The notes below the pieces were generated by a model that saw only the letters and a program-made list of their open reading frames with translations, made no database searches and had not been told where the DNA came from. From Streptomyces olivochromogenes (lineage in GTDB: Bacteria > Actinomycetota > Actinomycetes > Streptomycetales > Streptomycetaceae), in NCBI RefSeq assembly GCF_021538895.1, contig NZ_JADDRL010000070.1:1-52557 (forward strand): a stretch of DNA of 52,557 nt, in the 5' to 3' direction. Shown one piece after another: positions 1 to 7,893 of the stretch. Numbering within the stretch: position 1 is the first letter of the stretch; each line of letters opens with the position of its first letter. The position numbers and the translations under genes were made by a program.

Positions 1-159
1 GGTCAGCTCTACCTCGTACCGTTCCGTGCCGTGAACGCTGGCGGTGATCCATCCGTCACCGACCTCGACTCCGGACACCGCGTCCAGGTATCCGAGCGCG
101 CGCTCGAAAGAACGGGCACCAGCCCACTTCTTGAGGTTGGCCTCGGTGAGACTGCCCAT
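1..159 (-). CDS. SWIM zinc-finger family protein, N-terminal part (cut by window edge)
   Basis: Only the first 53 codons lie in the window; the gene continues off the left edge. The peptide begins MGSLTEANLKKWAGARSFER and reaches a TASVHGTERYEVEL stretch. That resembles the start of actinobacterial SWIM zinc-finger proteins, in which this segment leads into the CxC...CxH metal site. The zinc ligands themselves are outside the window, so the family call rests on the N-terminal pattern only. The reading frame is open from the ATG to the edge. The flank on the upstream side, to about 555, holds no gene. Confidence 0.6.
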   Translation of the reverse strand, partial: MGSLTEANLKKWAGARSFERALGYLDAVSGVEVGDGWITASVHGTERYEVELT

Positions 160-575
160 GGTTTCCGCCTACTCCACGTTACGCACTTGACAACCCGCCA
201 GCCTAGGGCTGCCGGGATGTGCAGACCCACAAGTTCGGCCGCTCGACCGTCAATGCCGCCACCCCGCGAGACCCGGGTTCATTGCCGAGGCCCCCCGCGC
301 GAGCCTCTTTCACGAGGTGTCGATGGACCGAGGCCTCTGATTCGCCGACGACGGGATCACGGCGTATCTGCGACCCGTAGGGGTCTGGTGTCGGGAACCG
401 ACTCAGGGCTCGAATACGTGATCGCCCTCTGGAATGAGCGGCGGCGGTCGTGCACCGTGAATCGGCTGCACGGTCCGCTTCACCTGATGGAGCAGGGAGG
501 CACAGCGGGCACGGTCCTCGTGCTCCTTCTGGAGTGACGCTGAACGATTGACGCCCGGGACTGGACCGAGACCCG
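160..575. other. Gap without a supported gene
   Basis: Frames here are open only because of high GC. None shows a recognisable domain, a good ribosome binding site or sensible composition. It separates the SWIM gene start from the phosphotransferase remnant and probably includes the promoter of the SWIM gene. Confidence 0.5.
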
Positions 576-970
576 GTGGACTGGTTCGCCTCAGACAGCT
601 CGGAAGCCGAGCTGTTCCGGGGTGACTCGCTTCTCTACACGGACATCAACCCGCACAACCTGCCCGTAGCGGGACGGCGCGCGTGGGCCGTGGATTGGGC
701 ATGGCCCACCAGAGGGGCCGGCTTCATCGATCCTGCACTTCTGGTCGTCCAACTCATCGCCGCCGGTCACACCCCGGCCGGCGCGGAGAAGTGGGCATCC
801 CAGCTGCCCGCATGGCACAAGGCCACGCCGGGGGCGATCAACGCCTTCACCGCCGCCAACATGCGCATGTACAGCACGTTCGCCCAGCGGAAAAGGACGC
901 GGACTGGCTGAAGGCCATGGTTGAGGCGTGCCAGTCATGGACCGGCCACAGAGGCATCGCCGCAGCGTAG
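576..970 (+). pseudogene. Aminoglycoside-phosphotransferase-like kinase, C-terminal remnant with frameshift
   Basis: The fragment carries the catalytic-loop pattern of APH-type kinases: YTDINPHN (catalytic Asp and metal-binding Asn) followed by AVDWAWPTRGAGFIDPA, the equivalent of the metal-binding Asp segment. The N-lobe is missing, so the ATP-binding half has been lost. The first frame runs to a stop at about 911. However, the natural C-terminus (KDADWLKAMVEACQSW) continues in another frame to the TAG at 968-970, which indicates an indel near 885-895. It is a decayed gene, not a working kinase. It ends just before a strong hairpin. Confidence 0.65.
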
Positions 971-986
971 ACGCCGGATGCACAAC

Positions 987-1028
987 AACGCCCCTTGTAC
1001 GGCTATAGGTGGCCGTACAAGGGGCGTT
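987..1028. terminator. Perfect 17-bp inverted repeat, bidirectional terminator
   Basis: Arms at 987-1003 and 1012-1028 are perfect complements (AACGCCCCTTGTACGGC) around an 8-nt loop. It lies between convergent gene remnants, as expected for a bidirectional terminator. There is no long T-run, which is common in actinomycetes. Confidence 0.75.
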
Positions 1029-1030
1029 CT

Positions 1031-1141
1031 TCACGCGCGGACGGCGTACTGCCACACAGCAAGTACGAGGCCGATCACGCCGACCAGGACGGCGACCGAC
1101 GGCAAAGGCCATCGGGCCCGTTCGAGGGCGTCGAGGCGCAC
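1031..1141 (-). pseudogene. C-terminal fragment of a small single-pass membrane protein
   Basis: Read on the minus strand, the last ~35 codons before the stop at 1031-1033 give RLDALERARWPLPSVAVLVG followed by VIGLVLAVWQYAVRA. This is a short charged helix followed by one hydrophobic segment. Such a helix-plus-transmembrane tail is typical of small actinobacterial or phage-like membrane proteins. No start is visible, because the upstream DNA (after 1141) belongs to the methyltransferase remnant on the other strand. It is therefore probably a truncated relic, and the shared hairpin at 987-1028 would have ended its transcript. Family not identified. Confidence 0.35.
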
Positions 1142-1153
1142 GCTCGCTGGACC

Positions 1154-1588
1154 GGCGTGACCATTCCCGGCGACGTGCCCTTCAACATGCTCCTGCTGTG
1201 GCTGGCGAACAATGTCGGTGACGGGTTCGCCCGCCTCGCCGTCGACGCCGACCTCGACACCGCCCTCCCCCACCACTCCGGCGGCTGGAACACCGCTGCC
1301 CTGACCCGCGACGACTCCCTCGCCCACCTCCTCACCCGCACGCTCTCCGCCAATGGCTCGGGCCCCCGCCTCTCGGAGTTCGGCATCCATGCCTACGGCC
1401 CGCACGCCGAGGCCCTCACCGACGCGATGGCCGACGTGGTCACCGCATGGGACCTCGACGCCCGCAACAGCAGCCCCCGCCTGCAGGTGCACCCCGCGGA
1501 GAGCCCCACCCAGGAGCTGCCTCACGGCCACACCCTGGACAAGCCGCACAGCCGACTCGTCTTCACATGGTCGTCCAGGACGCGCTGA
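1154..1588 (+). pseudogene. FxLD/lanthipeptide-type PIMT-like methyltransferase, C-terminal fragment
   Basis: About 145 codons match the C-terminal region of isoaspartyl-methyltransferase-like enzymes found in FxLD and related peptide systems. They show a FGIHAYGPHAEALTDAMADV block, a TAWDL segment, a PRLQVHPAESP strand and the closing TLDKPHSRLVFTWS. The SAM-binding methyltransferase domain that should precede it (about 250 residues) is absent; the sequence upstream is unrelated. It is therefore a 5'-truncated gene. The identification comes from pattern memory of the family tail and needs a profile search. No precursor peptide or dehydratase gene is nearby. Confidence 0.5.
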
Positions 1589-1720
1589 CCCGGACCGCGG
1601 TGCGGCAGGCACGTTCCTCACCAGCCGCCCGGCGATCGCCGGGCGGCAGAAGTGGCGCATCGGACCTACGGTGAATCTGAGAGGGGGCAAGCCGAACCGC
1701 GTACTACGAAGGAAGCCGCA

Positions 1721-2026
1721 ATGCAGGAGCACTACGTCTGGGTGACGACGCGCCGCCTTCAGCAGGGCACGCTGGAGGAGTTCGAGCGGGCCTGGCGCCC
1801 GGCCCCCGTCCCGGAGGGGCTTCTCCGCGCTTTCGCGTACTGGTCCGCGGACGGACAAGAGATCACCGGGGTGTCGTTCTGGGAGTCCCAGGAGGCATGC
1901 GATTCATGGCGGACCTCGGATTCGGAGGCCCAGCGACGGGCAGCCATGGCCCCCTACGTCGTCGAGGAGAACGAGGGCTTCTACCGCGGCCGTGAACTCA
2001 CCCTCCCCGGCGCCGGACGCGGGTGA
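1721..2026 (+). CDS. Small dimeric alpha/beta-barrel (ABM-like) protein
   Basis: Encodes 101 residues beginning MQEHYVWVTTRRLQQG, with AAGGAAG as ribosome binding site 6 bases upstream of the ATG. The layout is strand (YVWVTTRRL), helix (TLEEFERAWRP), strand (AFAYWSADGQEITGVSFW) and helix (SQEACDSWRTSDSEAQRRA). This fits the ferredoxin-like fold of antibiotic-biosynthesis-monooxygenase or stress-response dimeric barrel proteins. Such proteins either oxidise small aromatics without cofactor or simply bind ligands; no substrate can be read from the sequence. It stands alone between remnants. The polar, low-complexity C-terminal end is ordinary. Confidence 0.6.
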   Translation: MQEHYVWVTTRRLQQGTLEEFERAWRPAPVPEGLLRAFAYWSADGQEITGVSFWESQEACDSWRTSDSEAQRRAAMAPYVVEENEGFYRGRELTLPGAGRG

Positions 2027-2071
2027 ACGCGCTGCGCAGCGGCTCAGCCGCGAAGCGTCTGGCGTGAACAC

Positions 2072-2353
2072 ATGAGCGAAATCGTCGTCGTGTACGAGCT
2101 CGACAAGCCGGTGCCGGCGCATACGTCCGCGGTCGGCTCGGCTGATGCGGAACGGCTCCCCCGCCGAGTGCACGCCGCGCCGGCCGCCCCTGGCAGGCCC
2201 GATACCGCCGGACCGCGGACACTCTGCGGCAAGGACACCTTCGCCATGGAGAAGGCCCGTGGGAAGCCGTCCGAGCAGCCTGGGGCTCCCTGGTACCCCA
2301 CCGAGTCCGCGTCCATCGTCTGCCCCGACTGCGATGCCGTCATGGAGATCTGA
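2072..2353 (+). CDS. Hypothetical protein with two CxxC-like metal-site halves
   Basis: Encodes 93 residues starting MSEIVVVYELDKPVPAH. The second half has a TLCGKDTFAME segment and a CPDCDAVMEI tail, with a GAPWYPTES bridge. This resembles small actinobacterial proteins of unknown function in which the cysteines may bind zinc. The ribosome binding site is weak, and the gene starts 45 bases after the previous one, so it could be co-transcribed with it. It converges on the pqqE remnant. I do not recognise the family with certainty and assign no function. Confidence 0.5.
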   Translation: MSEIVVVYELDKPVPAHTSAVGSADAERLPRRVHAAPAAPGRPDTAGPRTLCGKDTFAMEKARGKPSEQPGAPWYPTESASIVCPDCDAVMEI

Positions 2354-2367
2354 ACATTCGTGTGTCG

Positions 2368-2910
2368 TCAGCGCGTCGTGCGGTCCGCGTACGCCCGGTA
2401 TTCATAGCCGGACCCGCTGCCCTCCGCGGCCACCGCCTTCTCCACGAGGTCGTGGTCCGGGGATAGGCCGCATGCCGGGTCGGTGCGGGTGGCCGCGCCG
2501 GTGAGTGCGAAAGCCTGGCAGCGGCAGCCGCCGAAGTCCTCGTCACGGCGCGGGCAGCTGCGGCGCGGTTCATGCATCCAGTCCGTGCCGCGGTACTGGT
2601 TGAAGGCACTGGAGTGCTCCCAGATCCACGCGAGCGGCCGGTCCGCGACATTGGGCGGATCGAGGCAGGGCAGGGTCGCCGCGGCCGGACAGGGCAGCAC
2701 GGTGCCGTCCGGAGTGACCGTGAGCGACACCGCTCCCCAGCCGCCCATGCACGGTTTCGCGACTCCGTCGACGTAGTTCGGCACCACCCAGACGAGTTCG
2801 GCGCGACCGGCCAGCCGCTCCCGCCACCGTTCCACCGTCTCCGACGCACGGCGCAGCTGCTCGCGGCTCGGCATGAGTGCGTTCCGGTTGCGCAAGGCCC
2901 AGCCGTAGAT
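2368..2910 (-). pseudogene. pqqE: PqqE radical SAM enzyme, C-terminal (SPASM) half only
   Basis: The reading frame gives YGWALRNRNALMPSREQLRR and then the SPASM-domain cysteine pattern of PqqE: KPCMGGWG, TVLPCPAAATLPCL, RRSCPRRDEDFGGCRCQAF and PACGLSPDH. PqqE, which makes the Glu-Tyr crosslink in the PqqA peptide during PQQ synthesis, is normally about 370-380 residues. Here roughly the first 190, including the CxxxCxxC radical-SAM site, are gone. An in-frame stop lies just upstream of the tyrosine codon (near 2910), next to the end of the PadR gene. No other pqq gene is in the window, so this is a recombination relic. Confidence 0.75.
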
Positions 2911-2913
2911 TCA

Positions 2914-3480
2914 TCAGCCGCCGGGCTCTGACCTCGCCTCGCCGGTCCCCTTCGGGTCGGCCGCTAGGGCCTCCCAGAACGCGACGTAGCTCTGCTCGTG
3001 TGCGATGCCGAGCGTGAGCAGCCGGGTTCGAGCCGCAGTGTCCGGGGCCTGCGGATCGAGCCGGGTGCGAAGGTCCTGATATGTGTCGCGCCACCGCCGG
3101 TGCTGCGCCGCTTGGGTTGCGGCCAGCTCGGCGACCTGTCCGGGGGCGCCCAGGTCCGCGAACGTCAGCTTGAGCAGGGCCGGGTTCCGGGTTTCCGGCT
3201 CCAGTGTCGTGGGGTCGGCGAGCCAGTCCCTCAGGGCCTTGTGTCCGGCTCCGGTTAGGTGGAAGACCCGGCGTCGGCGGCCGTGTTCCTCGGCTTCCTC
3301 GCGCAGCAGGCCCAGTTCGGCCAGGCGCGGCGGGTCGCGGTAGAGCTGGGCGTGCGGGATCGGCCAGTAGCGGCCGACGGAGGCCTCGACCTTGGCCTTG
3401 AGGTCATAGGGCGTCATTGGACCGTGCCGGGCGATGAGGCCGAGGACCACCAGTTGGGGCGGCGTCAGATCCTTCGCCAT
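2914..3480 (-). CDS. PadR-family transcriptional regulator
   Basis: Encodes 188 residues from ATG at 3480, preceded by GAGGAAGGGG. The N-terminal winged helix reads LTPPQLVVLGLIARHGPMTP, then the wing RRRRVFHLTGAGHKALRDWL. It is followed by the C-terminal helical dimerisation region (RWRDTYQDLRTRL...AHEQSYVAFWEAL). This matches PadR/PadR-C regulators, which usually repress a neighbouring divergent gene in response to a small molecule. The divergent alpha/beta hydrolase and the repeated motif between them support that arrangement. An upstream in-frame start at 3519 is possible, but it has no ribosome site and would overlap the operator. Confidence 0.85.
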   Translation of the reverse strand: MAKDLTPPQLVVLGLIARHGPMTPYDLKAKVEASVGRYWPIPHAQLYRDPPRLAELGLLREEAEEHGRRRRVFHLTGAGHKALRDWLADPTTLEPETRNPALLKLTFADLGAPGQVAELAATQAAQHRRWRDTYQDLRTRLDPQAPDTAARTRLLTLGIAHEQSYVAFWEALAADPKGTGEARSEPGG

Positions 3481-3512
3481 GGTCCCGTTCCCCTTCCTCT
3501 CACATAATTTCT

Positions 3513-3571
3513 TTGACACCGTATCACTAGGACCGTTAGCGTCTCCCGCGCTACCACGGTATCACTGAGAC
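3513..3571. promoter_or_regulatory. Divergent promoter with two direct-repeat PadR operator candidates
   Basis: Two related motifs occur in the 90-bp divergent gap: GTATCACTAGGAC at 3521-3533 and GTATCACTGAGAC at 3559-3571, matching at 11 of 13 positions. A TTGACA hexamer at 3513-3518 fits a -35 box reading toward the hydrolase. The second repeat touches the hydrolase start codon. Binding by the PadR protein is inferred from position. Confidence 0.5.
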
Positions 3572-3572
3572 T

Positions 3573-4505
3573 ATGGAGTCGGCGATGCACCTGCACCCCG
3601 AGATAGCCCACGCCCTGGACCGCATCCCGCCGTTCGACCCGCTGGCCGACCCAGCAGCGACCCGGGCATACGTACGCTGCCTGCTGGCCGCCGCCTCCCC
3701 GGCCGACGACCCGCAGATCGCCGTCAGCCTCACCACGATCCCCGGGCCGGCCGGTGATCTCACCGTCCGGATCTACCGGCCGACCCGCCAGGACTCCACC
3801 CCGCGCCCGGGCGTGCTGTACTTCCATGGCGGCGCCTTCGTCTCCGGCGACCTCGACACCGGCGACGGCAACTGCCGCGACATCTGCCTGGCCGCCGGGG
3901 CGGTGATCATCTCCGTCGACTACCGGCTCGCCCCCGAGCACCCGTATCCGGCCGCCTTCGACGACTGCTACGCCGCCCTGCGCTGGACCGCCGAGAACGC
4001 CGACGCCCTCAACGTGGACCCCACCCGCCTGGCCGTCGCCGGACGCTCGGCCGGTGGCGCGCTCGCCGCAGCCGTCGCCCTGGCGGCCCGGGACCGCAGC
4101 GGACCCGACCTCGTGTTCCAGCTTCTGCTCGTCCCTGCCCTCGACGACCGCTGCAAGCTGCCCTCGATCGGCGAGTGCATCGACGACCGGATCGTCGACG
4201 GCCGGGTCGCTCGCGGCATGTGGAAGCTGTACCTGGGCTCCGCCGGCGCAGACCAGTACGCCGCCCCGGCACGCGCGCAGGACCTTGCCGGCCTGCCCCC
4301 GGCATACCTCGAGATCTGCCAGGCCGACGCCCTGCGCGACGAGGCACTGGAGTACGGGCGGCGGCTCATGACCGCCGGCGTCCATACCGAGCTGCACGTG
4401 GTACCAGGAGCGTTCCACCTGTTCGAGGGCTACGCCCCCGACAGCCAACTGGCACGCCGCGCCACCGCGAGCTGGACGTCGGCCATCACCTCAGCCCTGG
4501 TCTGA
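3573..4505 (+). CDS. Alpha/beta hydrolase, hormone-sensitive-lipase family esterase
   Basis: Encodes 310 residues without a signal peptide. It has the HSL-family marks: oxyanion HGGAF (His88-Gly89-Gly90), DYRLAPEHPYPAAFDD, the nucleophile elbow GRSAGG (Ser159), an acid in QADALRDEA (Asp252) and the histidine in GAFHLFEGY (His282). It should hydrolyse short-chain carboxylic esters in the cytoplasm. The length is normal for the family. A second in-frame ATG at 3585 is possible, since the first sits directly beside the putative operator and lacks an obvious ribosome site. It is divergent from the PadR gene, which probably controls it. Confidence 0.9.
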   Translation: MESAMHLHPEIAHALDRIPPFDPLADPAATRAYVRCLLAAASPADDPQIAVSLTTIPGPAGDLTVRIYRPTRQDSTPRPGVLYFHGGAFVSGDLDTGDGNCRDICLAAGAVIISVDYRLAPEHPYPAAFDDCYAALRWTAENADALNVDPTRLAVAGRSAGGALAAAVALAARDRSGPDLVFQLLLVPALDDRCKLPSIGECIDDRIVDGRVARGMWKLYLGSAGADQYAAPARAQDLAGLPPAYLEICQADALRDEALEYGRRLMTAGVHTELHVVPGAFHLFEGYAPDSQLARRATASWTSAITSALV

Positions 4506-4594
4506 GCCGACCAGCACCGATCCCAGTCCAGGCGAACCGTCAGCTAACTCTATGATCCACCTGATGAGTTGATCTCTACAGGGGGAGACGGACC

Positions 4595-5272
4595 GTGGCA
4601 GGAACAAACCAGACGTCACGACGGCTCACGTTGTCGGCGGCCGTCTTGACCGGCTTGCTGTGCGCCACAGTTACAGCGTGTAGTGGCGGGGATACCGACG
4701 ATTCTGGGCAAGGCGGCGGGCACGCCGGTGCGACCGGCAGCCCAGCGCCGGAGCGGTCGTCCGCCGTACCAGACTCCAGCACGGTGTTGAGTCAGAAGGC
4801 CCAGGTCAAGAACGCGCTTCCGGACCTTGGAGCGATGGGTGGCCTTGAGGGCGTGAGTGGTGACGTCGGCACCGCGGACGGGCATCTCAACTGTCCGAGT
4901 CTGCAGGAGTGCAAGGGCAAGTGGTTTGGCCACGACAAGTTCGCTCTGTCCGGCGGCACGCACTACGTCAATTTCGAAATCACCACCTACACCAGCAAGC
5001 AGGACGCCAAGGACGGCCTGAAGTTCGAGGTTGGTAGGAATCCCCCTCTTTCAAAGCCTACCTTCGGGAACGAGAGCCAGGCCTACACCAAGGAAGGCGG
5101 AGGGCTGACGGGCGAGTACATCACCATGCGCGTCGGTACGGTGGTCGCCACTACCTGCGTAGAGGGCGGTGTGAGCGAGCCGATGCTGACACAGGGTGCA
5201 ACGATGTTCGCGGAGCGGATCGCACAGATCCAGGCAGGCAAGAGGGCCACGGCAACGCTGCCTCAGTTCTGA
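4595..5272 (+). CDS. Secreted lipoprotein of unknown function
   Basis: Starts at GTG 4595 behind GGGGGAGACGG. The N-terminus (SRRLTLSAAVLTGLLCATVT, then AC) is a type II signal peptide whose lipobox cysteine is followed by SGGDTDDSGQGGGHAG, a flexible linker. The mature part contains LNCPSLQECKGKWFGHDKFA and later VVATTCVEGG. Its cysteines could form disulfides. A TATGAT box at 4552-4557 may be the -10 element. The protein would be anchored on the outer face of the membrane. I do not recognise a domain; it resembles the many actinobacterial lipoproteins with a single soluble domain of about 180 residues. Confidence 0.75.
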   Translation: MAGTNQTSRRLTLSAAVLTGLLCATVTACSGGDTDDSGQGGGHAGATGSPAPERSSAVPDSSTVLSQKAQVKNALPDLGAMGGLEGVSGDVGTADGHLNCPSLQECKGKWFGHDKFALSGGTHYVNFEITTYTSKQDAKDGLKFEVGRNPPLSKPTFGNESQAYTKEGGGLTGEYITMRVGTVVATTCVEGGVSEPMLTQGATMFAERIAQIQAGKRATATLPQF

Positions 5273-5343
5273 ACCGATCTGGCGATTCTGAGCGCACGTA
5301 CTGCTGCAGTACGGCAGTGAGTTACCGGGACTCTTGCAGAAAG

Positions 5344-5363
5344 CCCCGGCGTTCACGCCGGGG
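5344..5363. repeat. Subterminal hairpin of the IS605-type element
   Basis: CCCCGGCG (5344-5351) pairs with CGCCGGGG (5356-5363) around a TTCA loop. Short imperfect or perfect hairpins of this kind are what Y1 transposases recognise at element ends. It overlaps the tnpA stop codon (5353-5355). Confidence 0.55.
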
Positions 5364-5612
5364 ATGAATGCGTCTCAAGGCTGCTCTGACGTGCGCCTTG
5401 GGGCGGACGTTGTTGCTGTTCGATGTGCTGGTGGACGATCGCCGACGGTGCTCCGCCGCACGATGCGGAGAAATACGAGGGGACCAAAGGTGCCCGGGCG
5501 TGATGGCGTGGTTGATCCGCCCGGTGAACTCCTGCCGTATCCGGCGAGCGGAGTCGCCCTTGAGGCTGTTGACCAGCTTCGAGACGGCCATCTTGGGCGG
5601 GTGGTGGCCTGT
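5353..5612 (-). pseudogene. tnpA: IS200/IS605 Y1 transposase tnpA, 5'-truncated and frameshifted
   Basis: The minus strand reads PPKMAVSKLVNSLKGDSARR and RQEFTGRINHAITPGHLWSP. After a one-base loss in a C-run near 5480 it continues in the next frame as YFSASCGGAPSAIVHQHIEQ to TGA at 5353. These blocks are the conserved C-terminal half of IS200/IS605 transposases. The N-terminal ~75 residues, with the HUH metal-binding motif, are missing between here and tnpB. The transposase is therefore non-functional through both a deletion and a frameshift. Confidence 0.8.
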
Positions 5613-5659
5613 AGTCGTTCTGCTAATCCATGAGACCAATTTTAGTTAGGATCTCGGGT

Positions 5660-6560
5660 GTGCAGCTGCGCTACAACTTCCGGGCCTATCCGGACGCTGC
5701 CCAGTGCCGTGAGCTGGCGAGTGCGTTCGGGTGTGCCCGGGGGGTGTGGAACGACTGCCTGCGCGACCGCAAGGAGGCGCACGCGGCCGGGCTGCCGTAT
5801 GTGAAGTCGGCCGAGCTGTCCCGGCTGCGCATTACCCAGGCCAAGCACACCGAGGAACGCGCCTGGCTCGCCGACGTGTCGGCGGTCGTCCTGCAACAGT
5901 CCCTGTGGGACCTGGACACCGCCTACAAGAACTTCTTCGACAGCCTCCAGGGCACGCGGCAGGGCCGGAAGGTCGGCCCTCCCCGCTACAAGTCGAAGAA
6001 GGACACCCGGCAGTCGATCCGCCTCAACACCAACGCCTTCTCCCTGAAGGACGACGGCAGGGTGTAATTGGCCAAGGTCGGCGGCCTCAAGGTCAAGTGG
6101 TCGCGCCGGCTTCCGGCAGCGCCCACGTATGACCGTCACCAAGGACAGCTGCGGCCGGTACTTCCTCAGCTTCGTCGTGGGCACCGAGCCGGACATCCTC
6201 CCGCAGGTGGCAGCGGAGTCCGGCATCGACCTGGGCCTGTCCGCGTTCGCGGTCCTGTCCGACGGGACGAAGATCAGTGCCCCGCGCTTTCTGCGCCGGG
6301 CGGAGAAGAAACTCAGGCGCCTTCAGCGGGAGCTGTCCCGCAAGGCCAAGGGCAGCAAGAACCGGGCCAAGACCCGCATCGAGGTCGCACGCCAGCACGC
6401 CAAGGTGGCCAACCGGCGCCGGGACTTCCACCACAAGGCATCCACGCAGATCATTCGCGACAACCAAGCGGTGTACGTGGAAGACCTCGCGGTGTCCGGT
6501 CTCGGCCGCACCCGGCTCGCCAAGTCCGTGTATGACGCGGGATGGGCCGCGTTCGTCAAC
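5660..6560 (+). pseudogene. tnpB: TnpB (OrfB) RNA-guided nuclease-like protein, interrupted and truncated
   Basis: GTG 5660 opens VQLRYNFRAYPDAAQCRELA and continues through CARGVWNDCL, YPYVKSAELSRL-like and SVQQSLWDLDTAYKNFF-like TnpB helices. A TAA at 6065-6067 interrupts the frame within GRV*LAKVGGLKVKW, and a further indel near 6120 shifts it. The RuvC part follows: GIDLGL (first Asp) and YVEDLAVSGLG (Glu). The sequence departs from the family at about 6558. The zinc ribbon (two CxxC) and last RuvC Asp are therefore absent. Three independent lesions make it a pseudogene. Confidence 0.8.
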
Positions 6561-6590
6561 GGTTGTTCATACAGTCTTGGCTTCCTGTGG

Positions 6591-7030
6591 TCAGAAAGGC
6601 ACACCAGCTCGCTTGGCCAGGCGGGTCAGCCGCGGGTTGCTGCGCCGGTGCAGTGAGGTCAGCACTCGCATCAGTTCTTGGCTTGTCGGGTGGACCCGGG
6701 CCATCTCGGGAGCGACGTTCCAGGCTTCTTCGAGGGCTTCGAGGGCGGAGTCCCGGTCTCCCAGGGCCAGATGAGACCGGCCCAGATTCATGTGCAGCGG
6801 TCCGATGCGGGTGGCAGGCAGTGATGTGCCTTCCCGGATCAGATCATCGGCGGTGTCCAGTGCTCGGCGGTGCTGGTCCATGTCGGTGTACGTCGAGATG
6901 ACGTGCGTGGCGGTCTGGTCCGGCCCGAAGTGGATGCCGTGCTCGTCGGCGTCCGCGCCGTACTCCTCGGCCGTACGCCATGCCGCCCGGATGTGCTTGT
7001 GCGGAGACCGCCACACCGCACCCCTGCTCA
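6591..7030 (-). pseudogene. XRE-type regulator, C-terminal TPR fragment
   Basis: The minus strand frame ending at 6591 reads AWRTAEEYGADADEHGIHFG, then HVISTYTDMDQHRRALDTAD, MNLGRSHLALGDRDSALEAL and LMRVLTSLHRRSNPRLTRLA. This is the helical, TPR-like C-terminus of the large Streptomyces XRE regulators that carry an N-terminal helix-turn-helix and then TPRs. Upstream of about 7030 the frame loses this character and no helix-turn-helix is present. It is a tail without a head, abutting the broken tnpB. The junction between the two probably marks a deletion caused by the element. Confidence 0.6.
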
Positions 7031-7574
7031 ATGCTCCCGACATGAACCAGGTCCACCCCCACATCACCCGCCGGCACCACCCCGAGAGCGGCACCGTCCC
7101 CCTCCCCCAGCCCGCCCTCGTCCGCCAACTGCGCCACCTCACCTCCGCACTGTAAAGGCCGCCCGGCCGACACCCCTTGGGGGCGCCATCTGGCCTGTAC
7201 GCCAACCGGAGCAGATAAGTTGTCACTCCAAGGCTGGGAACACACCGCATCCGAGGGACGGTGCCGCGGATGAGCGCGTGGGGCCGTGTGAGCACGGAAT
7301 CCGCGTTTGCTGCGGCATCTCGTGGCACTCTTTCCGCCCCTGCTCAATGCAGCCAGCAGAGTGGACCTGCCTGCAGAGAAACGATCCACTACCGCGGTTT
7401 CAAGCGTCATCGGCTAAGACCTTCCACGTGGTCAGGAACTGCCCAGCGCGCATGGACCCTCGCACTCAAGGCTGCACCGCTGCCGTACGCCCCACTCCGG
7501 GATCCGGCCTATGCCGGAAATGAGATTGCTGCGCGAGTTCCAGGTAATCGGGCGCGACAGGGAGAGGAGGCGTC
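7031..7574. other. Gap before the first STAND module
   Basis: No supported gene. Short frames on both strands lack domains. The last part must contain the promoter for the Trypco1/STAND pair; I see no convincing -10/-35 pair. Confidence 0.4.
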
Positions 7575-7889
7575 GTGGCACCTCTGACTCGGATTCCGCT
7601 GGAGGGTGGCGGCTGGGTTCTGGTCGAGGCAGCGGCTGCCGTGGAAGGGCCGGTGAAGGCCGGGCGCATCGGCGATGCGATTCGCGACGTACCGGGGACT
7701 TTGCAGGAGGCTCTGGAACCGGTGACGGAGGCGGCCCGTGCGGCACTGGACCAGCTGCGCAAGGCCCGGCCTGACGAGGTCATGGTCGAGTTCGGGGTCG
7801 ACCTCGCCTTCGAGGCCGGGGCCGTGATCACCAGGAGCCAGGCCGGCTGCCACTTGAAGGTGACCGTGTCCTGGCAGAGCCCGGGCTGA
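7575..7889 (+). CDS. Trypco1 (CU044_2847-like) small protein, module 1
   Basis: Encodes 104 residues from GTG 7575, preceded by GGGAGAGGAGG. It has an LTRIPLEGGGWVLVE opening strand, a helical middle (RIGDAIRDVPGTLQEALEPV) and a closing strand pair MVEFGVDLAFEAGAVI...CHLKVTVSW. This is the trypsin-co-occurring domain 1 pattern. Such small proteins are encoded next to trypsin-like peptidases or NTPase-peptidase fusions and are thought to be partners or regulators in conflict systems. The stop is 4 bases before the ATG of the large downstream protein, so the two are almost certainly co-translated. A second copy is at 27533-27874. Confidence 0.85.
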   Translation: MAPLTRIPLEGGGWVLVEAAAAVEGPVKAGRIGDAIRDVPGTLQEALEPVTEAARAALDQLRKARPDEVMVEFGVDLAFEAGAVITRSQAGCHLKVTVSWQSPG

Positions 7890-7893
7890 TCCG

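Larger units (their letters stand above)
5340..6560. mobile_element. Decayed IS605-type element (divergent tnpA and tnpB remnants)
   Basis: A Y1-transposase tnpA fragment (minus) and a tnpB fragment (plus) are arranged head to head as in IS605. A hairpin lies at the tnpA-side end. Both genes are broken, and the tnpB-side end is missing where the XRE/TPR remnant begins near 6590, so the element cannot move by itself. Confidence 0.75.

Noticed and set aside
7031..7328. Upstream extension of the TPR fragment to a start at 7328
   Set aside because: The extension has no helix-turn-helix and a Trp/Arg-rich composition unlike the family, so the true 5' end has been lost.
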